DNA from: Hippophae tibetana
Taxonomy: Eukaryota > Streptophyta > Magnoliopsida > Rosales > Elaeagnaceae
DNA: 64,000 nt
NCBI GenBank assembly: GCA_037013495.1
Contig: CM072810.1
Coordinates: 31,339,843-31,403,842, forward strand
Reading direction: 5' to 3'
In this document: one piece after another, positions 54,939 to 64,000 of the stretch
Position numbering within the stretch: position 1 is the stretch's first letter
Layout: each line of letters opens with the position of its first letter
The notes under the pieces: generated by a model
Seen by the model: only the letters and a program-made list of their open reading frames with translations
Database searches by the model: none
Told to the model about the DNA's origin: nothing
Position numbers and translations under genes: made by a program

Positions 54939-57900
54939 ATGGGAGATGCTGAAGATAGGCGGAAAAAGATGAAAGAATATACAATGCCAATCATTGGCAA
55001 TGTAACTTCCGGTATCCAATTACAAGAGGCTGCAAGGAATTATGAATTGAAAAAGATTCATTATTCTTTGTTGCCTTCCTTTTACGGTATCCCTAATGAA
55101 GATCCTTTGCATTTCATTCGAGAATTCTATGCTATTGTCCAAACCTTTCCACTACATGCAATTAATGAAGATCAACTTAGGATGAGGTGTTTTCCTTACA
55201 CTCTCAAAGATAAAGCTTGGTCATGGTTCATTACTCTACAGTCAGGTTCTCTTAAAACTTGGGAGGCAGTCTATGAAATTTTTATGGGTAGGTTCTATTC
55301 CCATCAAAAGACTGTTGATCTAAGAACAAAGATAGCAACATCTTCTCAAATGTATGAAGAGCCCTTTCATGAAGCTTGGGAACGATTCAAACTCCTTTTC
55401 ATTCAATGTTAAAATCATAGCTTTCCATTACAGCTACAAAACCAATTCTTTTATGATGGATTGACACTACAAAGTCAATACATGGTTGATAATGCTGCTG
55501 GAGGTGCTGTAGGAGAAAAGACCGCAGAGGAAACCTATAATCTTTATGAGCTGTTGGGTTCTAATTCCCAACAAAGAGGTGGTAGAAGGAAAGCAAAGGT
55601 CAATGAAGTTAGCTCTGATAATGAGATAACCTTGCAACTTGTTGAATTGACTAAACAAGTGCAACTCCTCACTACCCATCAAATTTCAAATCAAGAGGTA
55701 TGTGAAGTGTGTTGTTCAATTGGGCATGGTACTCATAATTGTTCAAATACTTGTGATTCTAGTGTCGATGCCATAGAGGAAGTCCAATCTTTTCAAAGGT
55801 ATCATCCAAACACCTATAATCACCCAGCCTACACCCAATATCCAACACTAAGGTCGGATAACAACCACCCTTACCCACCAAGCCAATCTTTTAAACCAAC
55901 CTTAGAAGATAGCTTGAATGCTTTTATTCAAGTTAGTCGTGACAACCAATTGATGACTAATCAAAGGTTGAACACCATGGAGGCTTCGGTTAAAAGAATT
56001 GAATCTAAAGTTGGACAGCTGGCTGAACAAATGCAAAAGAAAGAACCAGGAAAGTTGCCCAGTCAACCAGAACAAGCAAAGGATGTTAGAACCCTTTGAA
56101 GTGGTAAGGTAGTCAATACCAGTTTACCTGAAATCTCTAACAATCTACCTTGTAGTTCAGGTAACAGAGAAGGCGATACTCTAATCTCGCAAAAAGGAGA
56201 AACAAGTGTTAAACTTAACAAGCCTTCTGAAAAACTCATTGGGGGGTCATCTGACACCCCCAAAATTCAAAAGACAACAGAACCACACCAGATACAAGTA
56301 CCTTTTCCCCACCGGTTAAAAGAATCCAAACAAGATAAGCAATTCAATGATCTTTTTAATATGCTCTCTAAAGTAAATATCAATTTACCATTATTAGAAG
56401 TGATCATGAATGTGCCCTCATATGCCAAGTTTTTCAAAGAGTTGAACACTAAGAAAATGAGGTATGAACTGAATGAACGAGTAGTAGTATCAGAAATTTC
56501 TAGCGCTGTACTTCAGCACAAACTACCCCCTAAGTTGAAAGACCCTGGAAGTTTTATTATAAACATAACTATGGGAGATAGGAAGGTTGCTAAAGCAATG
56601 CTTGATTTAGGTGCTAGTATAAATTTGATGCCCTACTCTATATTCTTACAGCTCAACCTAGAGGATTTAAAACCCACAACTATGTCCCTTCAACTTGCAG
56701 ATAGATCTCTTAAATATCCAGAGGGAATAGTTGAGGATGTTTTGGTACAGGTAGACAAACTGATAATACCTGTTGACTTTGTGGTTCTGGATATGCAAGA
56801 AAATCCAGCATTGGACAGAGAGCACACAATATTGCTTGGTAGGCCATTTATGGCAACTACTAAAACTATTATTGATGTCCAAGATGGAAATTTGACAATG
56901 ACAGTCTTAGGGGAGACCGTTCATTTTAAAGTTTTTGATTCTTCACCTTTTCCTTCTATTTCTACCATCGATGAAATATTCGAAGTTGATCCTTTGGATA
57001 ATCTTGTCCAAAGCACCTTTTTACAAACCAGAATAGAAGACAAGCTTGAAACCGTTCTTACACTTGAAAAGGTTGAAGAAGATTTAGATGAGGAAATTAA
57101 TGGGTACCTTAAACAACTAGACAATGATGATGTGATGACAAAATCTAGTACACTTTTAAATCTACCCAGTTCTTCATCTAGTAAAGAGGCCAATCCACCT
57201 AAACTTGAACTCAAAGTCTTACCTGAGCACTTAAAATATGTGTTTTTGGGAGAGGGAGAAACTTATCCAGTGATAATTTCTTCAACCTTGACCAAACCAC
57301 AAGAAAAGGAACTCATCAAAGTGCTTAAACAGTTTAAGAAATCTATAGGTTGGAGTATAGGGGATATAAGAGGCATTAGTTCAACAATGTGTATGCACAA
57401 GATCAACTTGGAGGATGGTGCTAAACCTGTACGAGAGGCCCAAAGAAGACTAAACCCAAACATGCAAGAGGTAGTTAAAAAGGAAATTCTTAAATTATTA
57501 GAAGAAGGGATTATCTATCCTATTGCAGATAGTTAGTGGGTTAGTCCAGTGCATGTGGTACCAAAGAAATCTGGGATAACAGTTGTTAAGAATGACAAAA
57601 GTGAATTAGTGCCCACTAGAATAATCACTGAATGGAGAATGTGTATAGATTTTAGAAAACTAAATTTATATACGAAAAAGGATCACTTTCCTCTTCCATT
57701 CATTGATCAAATGTTGGAAAGATTAGCTGGGCACGAATTTTACTGTTTTTTGGATGGACTGTCTGGATATTATCAAGTGCCCATAGCACCAGAAGATCAG
57801 GAAAAGACCACATTTACATGTCCTTTTGGGACATTTGCTTTTCGCAGAATGCCATTTGGGTTATGCAATGCCCCTGCCACTTTCCAGAGATGCATGATAT

Positions 57901-60110
57901 CTATTTTCTCGGACATGGTGGAGAAATTCATTGAGATTTTCATGGACGATTTCTCTGTCTTTGGGAACTCATTCGATGATTGCTTACATAAATTGACTTT
58001 GGTTTTAGAGAGATGCATTGAATGCAATCTAACCCTTAGTTGGGAGAAAAGTCATTTTATGGTTCAACAAGGGATAGTTTTAGGACATATAATTTCAAAC
58101 AAGGGTATTGAAGTTGATAAGGCAAAAGTTGAATTGATATCCAAACTACCTCCCCCTACATCTGTGAAGGGGATAAGAAGCTTCTTGGGACATGCAGGAT
58201 TTTACAGACGATTTATTAAAGATTTCTCTAAAATAAGTCGTCCCTTATGTAACTTGCTATCCAAAGATGCTGATTTTGACTTCAACAATGACTGCCTTAT
58301 TTCCTTTAATACCTTGAAAGATAAACTAACATCTACCCCTGTTATAATGGCACCAAACTGGTCTTTACCCTTTGAAATAATGTGTGACGCTTCTGATTAT
58401 GCAATAGGAGCAGTCCTGGGACAAAGAGTGGATAAGGGTTTACATGTCATCTACTATGCTAGCAAAACACTCAATGATGCCCAGATGAATTACACCACCA
58501 CTGAAAAGGAATTCTTGGCTATAGTATTCTCTTTAGACAAATTTCGGTCTTATTTAGTAGGATCTAAAGTGATTGTGCATTCTGATCATGCTGCTTTAAG
58601 ATACCTATTAAGTAAACCAAATGCCAAGCCAAGATTAATCAGGTGGGTCTTACTCTTACAAGAATTTGACCTAGAAATCAAGGATAAGAAAGGCAGTGAA
58701 AACTTAGTAGCTGACCATTTGTCTAGGTTGATTTCTGACTTCAATTCTCTTAAAGATGAGAGTAATGACGATATAGTTGAAACCTTTCCTGATGAACAGT
58801 TATTTTTCATAGGTCCGAACCCATGGTATGCTGATATTGTAAACTATCTTGCCACTGGTGTTTTGCGACCTAACACTTCATATCAGGACAAGAAAAGGTT
58901 TTTTAAAACTATTAAGGACTATTTCTGGGATGACCCTTATTTATACAAAATTGGTCAAGATCAAGTCATCCGGAGATGTGTACCTGAAGAAGAACATAAG
59001 AGCATTCTGACTTTTTGTCATGAACTTCATTGTGGGGGTCATTTTGGAGGTGAAAAGACAGCCCGTAAGATATTACAGTCTGGATTCTTTTGGCCCACTC
59101 TTTTTAAAGATGCTCATATGTTTTGTGCACAATGTGATAGATGTCAAAGAACAGGAAACATAAGCAAAAGAGATGAAATGCCTTTGACATCTAATTTAGT
59201 TGTTGAACTCTTTGATGTATGCGGGATTTACTTTATGGGTCCTTTTCCCCCATCTAATGGTTTTCAATACATTTTGGTTGCTGTGGATTATGTGTCCAAG
59301 TGGGTAGAAGCTATCCCCACCAAAACCAATGATGCTAATGTTGTTGTGAAATTCTTGAAAGATTTCATATTCAGTAGGTTCGGAACGCCTAGAGCTATAA
59401 TAAGTGATGGAGGTAGCCATTTTTGTAACAAACTCTTTGATGGAGTACTAAACAAGTACAACATCACACATAAGGTAGCTACTCCATATCATCCTCAAAC
59501 TTCCGGTTTAGTGGAAGTAAGTAATAGGCAAATTAAGGGAATACTGGAACGCACAGTGCGTCCCTCAAGGAAGGATTGGGCATTTAAGCTAAATGATGCC
59601 TTATGGGCATACCGCACCGCTTACAAAACACCTATTGGGATGAGCCCTTACCGGTTAATCTTTGGGAAAGCGTGCCACCTTCCAGTTGAACTTGAACACA
59701 AGGCTTATTGGGCAATTAAAGAGCTAAACATGGATTTAGATAAAGCAGGTGAAAAACGAGTACTCCAGCTTCATGAGTTGGAAGAAATTAGGAATGAAGC
59801 TTATGAGAATGCCAAATTATACAAAGAGCGTACTAAGCGCTATCATGACAAGAGGCTAGTTCCTAAAACTTTTCACCCTAGAATGAAAGTTCTTTTATTT
59901 AACTCTCGTTTGAGATTGTTTCCAGGAAAGCTGAGATCAAGATGGGATGGACCATTCAAAATAGTTCAGGTATCTGAACATGGAGTGGTAGAACTATTGG
60001 ACTCCAAGACACAAAAAACGTTCAAAGTTAATGGCCATCGTGTCAAGCCTTATTTAGAAGAACCAAACAACATTGCTGAAATGGATTGCATTTGGCTGAG
60101 TAACCCTTAG
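54939..60110 (+). pseudogene. Outer ORF2 gag-pol, inactivated by substitutions
   Basis: Exactly as long as the inner ORF2 (5,172 bp) with no net indel, but it has three in-frame stops: TAA at 55410-55412 (codon 158, Gln in the inner copy), TGA at 56097-56099 (codon 387, Arg) and TAG at 57534-57536 (codon 866, Lys). In integrase, the first catalytic Asp (codon 1431) is Tyr at 59229-59231 and a nearby Trp is Cys. The remaining open stretches (54939-55412, 55461-56099, 56361-57536, 57549-60110) are pieces of this one gene. Confidence 0.95.
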
Positions 60111-60122
60111 CACCAAAAAGAT

Positions 60123-60170
60123 ACGTCTTGCTAAGACGTTAAACTAAGCGCTGGATGGGAGGCAACCCAT
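60123..60170 (+). ncRNA. Post-ORF2 two-hairpin module, outer copy
   Basis: Identical to the inner module at 49600-49647 in both stems and loops. Confidence 0.6.
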
Positions 60171-61980
60171 CATGTTAGGTAATTTTTTGTTATTTGTTTT
60201 ATTTACTTAATTTTATTGTTTATTTTAGTTTACTTGTATGTGAATAATTTTTAAAATTGTTAAAACTAAAATATTTGTTGAGATGTTAGAAGTTCACAGC
60301 GATTTGTCTGTATACACTTTAATGATGAATATGATGGATGCACCTGCATTTCTTCATTACTAATTACACATTCTCAAGAAATAGGTAATCTTTCTCCTCT
60401 TTTCTCTTTATCTTTAATTTGCAGTTGTTACATTGAGGACAATGTAAGTTCTAGGTTAGGGGTGGTGAAAAGTTACCATGCTTAATAAAAAAAAATCTCA
60501 CAAAAATTTATCATTTCTTTAAATCAAATTTAAGTAAATAGTTAAGTCTTTGGTACTGTTAGATTAATTTTTTGAAAACATATCATGAAATATTTTGTAA
60601 TTATTTTTGATAATTAGTTAGTTTTTGTCATAACTAGTATTTCTTGATAAAATGTGGAAATTATATTAAACCCAAAATCGGTGTTTATGAATTTTTTTAG
60701 TGGAGACTACCCTTGTGAGATATAATTTGAACCTAATTTCTTTTATTCAGAGTGAAATATATATTTTTTCTACTCCAAACACATTTCTTATTTATTCAAA
60801 AGTTTAGATGATCTCTATAGGTATTAGCATTGAATGTATGAATTTTTTCTCATCTTAATAGAGTATCATATATTTTTTATTATTATTTTTGTTTAGATTA
60901 AACGATTTGAGTAGAAATGGATAGTATATGCTTATATCTCATTCATGCATGACTGCTACAAAAACAAAAAGACATATCTGGGGTTACCTAAACCAAGATC
61001 AAACAGAAAAGCCACAAAATTAACCACTCACCAAAATCCAAAAAAAATGTACAATCTGTACATGGGTTGACTCTCTAAAAAATACATATATTAAAAAAAA
61101 TGTATAGAGAGATAAAAAATAGTATCATCTACATACTATGACCCACATTGCCAACAAAGTTGTGAGTAAAGGTTAAATACAAAAGAAAGATATAGGAAGT
61201 AATTCCCTAAAAAGTCATTGCAATTTCTTCATTTATAAAAAGCATATATCTTGAAATTCTTTCTTAATGAGTTTGATTTATGCATGAAAATAATTTTTAT
61301 ATATGATATCTTTATAATTTATACATTCGATTCCTTTCATGAGATCAATGTTAAAATAACACTTTGAGCCTTTATTCTTTATACATATGCGAACATATTA
61401 GTTCATTTCTATACATCAACTCTTTCGCATATAAATGAGTATGAGTGTTTGAACCCATAGGATTCAGTGCTTTGAGAATATTGACTTGTGAGGAATAGAG
61501 TCGAAGCGAATTCTAATTCATGACACTGAAATTGGGTAAAATTAAATTGATACATTTTTGAAATGAAATATGAAAATGATTTTCGACTAATTATTGTAAT
61601 AAAATCATGATTGTTTAAAGAGATTAAAATAACTTATGCTTGAGATTTTAATTATGATCTTAAAGGAGATTAAAAAGTATGAGATATTTTTGTGATATGT
61701 TGTTTTCTTTTATTCTTAAATTAATTTTTGATTGTGTTGTAATTTTAATTTTTGTTTTGATTGTTTTTATTTTTACATTTAGTTCAATGTTTGTGGGTAT
61801 CATTACTGAAAACCCTCACGAGACTCAAACTCGTCCACTAGGGCAACCTAGGGGTTTAAAGGCTTGTTGCATAGGCTAAATGCAACCGTTTCAATCCACG
61901 AAAGTGATTTAGGATAGTTTAATTTTTAGCTATTATCGCTTCTCTTGCTAAGAGACTAGCAAAAAGCTGGTTGGGGGTTG
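60171..61980 (+). other. 3' non-coding region and polypurine tract, outer element
   Basis: Parallels 49648-51485 with point changes and A-tract length differences. It ends in GGTTGGGGGTTG before the LTR start at 61981. No env-like ORF. Confidence 0.7.
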
Positions 61981-62001
61981 TGATGAGTGCTCAAAAAGCC
62001 T
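61981..62001 (+). other. Truncated 3' LTR and duplication junction
   Basis: TGATGAGTGCTCAAAAAGC (61981-61999) is the LTR start. From 62002 the sequence equals 36002 onward, with C and T between. The intact LTR would continue AC(C/T)AAAATAACC. Confidence 0.9.
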
Positions 62002-64000
62002 AAGAAACTATACATGGTGAACTAGTTGTCACAAGGAGTGCTTTGAATATATAGCCTAAGAATGAAGGAGAGAAGGATCAACGTAACCTTATTTTTCAAA
62101 CAAGATACCATATGAAGGATAAGGTATGTATGGTTATTATTGATAATGGCTAGTATTTTATTGGTAGAAAAGTTGAATTTGAAATGGTAGAGACATCCCA
62201 AACCGTACAAGCTACAATGGTTGAATGATTGTGGAGAAGTGAATGTGAACAAAAAAGTTTGGGTTCTATTTTCAATTGGAAAGTATGAGGATGGGTTTCT
62301 TTGTGATGTGGCACCAATGTATGTTGCTCACATATTTCTTGGCTGACCATGGCAGTTCGATAGGAGGATATCACACGATGGTTACAAAAATCATTATTAT
62401 TTTGACATGAACAATTGAAAAGTTGTATTAGGCCCTCTCAAACCTTTACAAGCTTATGAGGACAATAGTAGGATAGTAGAAGAGTGCAAGATGAGGGAAA
62501 ACAAAAGTGTGAGTAAGAGGAAAATAAAAGGAGAGCAAGTGAGGTCGAGAAGAAAAATAGCGAAAAAAGTGAGCAAATAGGAGAGAAAAATAAAAGAATG
62601 AGTGGAGTTACAAAAAAATATGAGATTTAGAGTGCAATGATAGCAAGGAAACAAGTACTTGTACTTATGTACAAGGATGTTTATCTTTCTATTAATGATC
62701 TTAACTCATCTTTTCCTAATGTTGTTATGTCTTTTGATGAGTGCTCAAAAAGCACTAAAATAACCATGATTTTATGTACATTAATTGATTAAAAATATAT
62801 ATATTTATATGTTTTATCATATATTTATATAAATTTGTCTTTTTCGGAATCACGGGTATTTTTATTGTTTTTCAGGAATTTTGGCTTAAAAACGCAATTT
62901 AAAGACTCAAAGAGGAATACTTGAAGCAATACATCACAAATATATCAATAAATAAGTGAGAAAAGGTCAACAAACATGGAAAAATCGGACGAAATGGGTC
63001 GAAAAGGTCAAAAATGTCAAAAAGACGGAAATCGCGCGCCGCAGCCCAGCGCCCAGCCGCGCGCGCCCCAGCACGCCCCAACGCCCCATGCCGCGCGCGC
63101 CCGCGGGCACTGTTCACGCGCGCCGAGCTGCGCGCAGCGACAGCCCCACCGCGCGCGCGCAGCGCCCAGCAGCAGCCCCACCGCGCGCCCAACGCGTTTT
63201 CGCCCCATTTTTCACGTGCAGCAGCCCCTGTGACGTCATGCTGACGTCATTGATGACATCAGCAATTCCAATACGCGTTTTTACATTTTTTAAATATTTT
63301 TTTAACATTGTTTTACTCATTTTTTCTCTCCATCCTCACCTATAAATACCCCCCTTCCCTTCACTTCAAATCACACCTTCAAAACTCACTTCTCTCTTCT
63401 TTCTTTCTCTCATTTCTTAGTTTTTAGTTTCTCTTAGTTTCTTTCTTAGTTTCTAAGCTTTTCTTAGTTTTTCTCTTAGTTTTTAGTTCAATTCTCTTAG
63501 GTTTAGAGTTCTTCTCTTTTTGAGAGGAACTTGTAATGTTTTTGTAATAATTTAGATTTTTGATTCAATATATGGAAGTGCAAATTCCGCTCGGAGGTTT
63601 TCTAGCTACGGGAATAGCGTCAAAGTTCTGTAAGGATTTTATTTTCTTTACAGTTATTTTTATGCTTTATTCTTACATGTTATATTCAACTTGTCTGTGG
63701 TTAAATTTAACTATGCTGGCTGTTTAGTAAATATGATGTAATAATGACGTTGTTATGCTTGCGAAATATTAAATAGGTAAAAATCTCTAAAATGAATTGA
63801 TTTTTGTTTTTATTCAAGATTTTATATTAAGAATGTTAGAGAGAAATATATTATTTTTCATTACAAACTTAAACCTGAAAATTAGATTTTAAGGTTTAGT
63901 TATCCGGTCTAATTTAGAGTAGTGCTCTTTTATTTGTTGGTACAATCGCCCGGTAGTTAGAGTGAAACTCTATTTCGAAAGTTTTTATAAGAATTATTAT
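62002..64000 (+). repeat. Second copy of 36002-38000 (26,000-bp offset)
   Basis: The end of the decayed Gypsy gag, its protease region (62055-62734) and the first 1,266 bp of an Athila LTR (from 62735) repeat 36002-38000. I counted about seven substitutions (for example at 62294, 62755, near 63149-63196 and 63291-63310) and no indels. The LTR has the short GC-rich island of the outer LTR, not that of the inner copy, so the source is the 36-38 kb locus. It continues past the window. Confidence 0.93.

Larger units (their letters stand above)
36735..61999 (+). mobile_element. Older (outer) Athila-like Ty3/Gypsy element, interrupted
   Basis: Parts: 5' LTR 36735-38754, PBS 38761-38778, leader, gag ORF1 split at 39915/53563 by the younger copy, ORF2 pseudogene 54939-60110, 3' non-coding region, polypurine tract near 61968-61980, and only 19 bp of the 3' LTR (61981-61999). 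At that point the sequence jumps to a repeat of 36002 onward. It inserted into the decayed Gypsy element at TCTTT; the right-hand target copy is not in the window. The coding regions are dead: a frameshift in ORF1, three stops in ORF2 and a lost integrase catalytic Asp. Confidence 0.92.

Noticed and set aside
61981-62734. Interpretation of the 62-kb region as an ordinary 3' LTR with target duplication
   Set aside because: Only 19 bp of LTR follow the polypurine tract. The next 733 bp equal the left flank of the 5' LTR, so a normal element end is ruled out.

Overview
This is a plant nuclear window made almost entirely of nested LTR retrotransposons, with one recognisable host gene. The base composition (very AT-rich intergenic DNA), the 10-exon structure of the RPA32-type gene, and Athila-like Ty3/Gypsy, SIRE-like Ty1/Copia and tRNA-Met-primed Gypsy elements all point to a flowering plant. 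I cannot tell monocot from dicot.

Layout. 1-6.4 kb: Copia debris (a gag remnant, an LTR, RT/RNase H fragments) split by a minus-strand Athila-like solo LTR (1945-3710, target duplication ATATA). 7.2-12.2 kb: the host gene, minus strand, encoding replication protein A 32 kDa subunit (278 aa, ten exons, first intron GC-AG), with two E2F sites, a TATA box and a telo-box at its promoter. 12.2-14 kb: AT-rich DNA with nothing recognised. 14-32.7 kb: two members of one gag-only Copia-like family in opposite orientation (about 14.3-20.2 kb minus; about 25.1-32.7 kb plus). The first is interrupted by a second Athila-like solo LTR (17101-18965, AGTAC duplication). Between them lie Athila LTR fragments and a decayed Athila deletion derivative (21.2-25.0 kb). 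32.7-36.7 kb: a decayed Gypsy element with LTR, tRNA-Met-type PBS, gag and protease.

36.7-62 kb is the most interesting part. An older Athila-like element (5' LTR 36735-38754) sits in the decayed Gypsy element. Into its first gag gene, at TATGG, a younger sister copy has inserted (39916-53557, 13,642 bp). The younger copy has two 2,072-bp LTRs that look identical, a perfect tRNA-Asp PBS and two uninterrupted ORFs, so it may still be active. The family carries two gag genes: ORF1 is a stand-alone Gag whose zinc knuckle has lost two cysteines, and ORF2 is a complete Gag-Pro-RT-RH-IN polyprotein with an intact knuckle. Its RNA would carry several structured elements, including a tandem pair of covarying hairpins in the leader and a two-hairpin module repeated after each ORF.

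62-64 kb repeats 36002-38000 at an offset of exactly 26,000 bp with about seven substitutions and no indels. Either the 26-kb block is tandemly duplicated or the assembly is misjoined here. The junction falls 19 bp into the older element's 3' LTR.

Most open reading frames not listed here are chance frames, notably Ala/Arg-rich frames in the GC-rich LTR island and antisense frames of pol.
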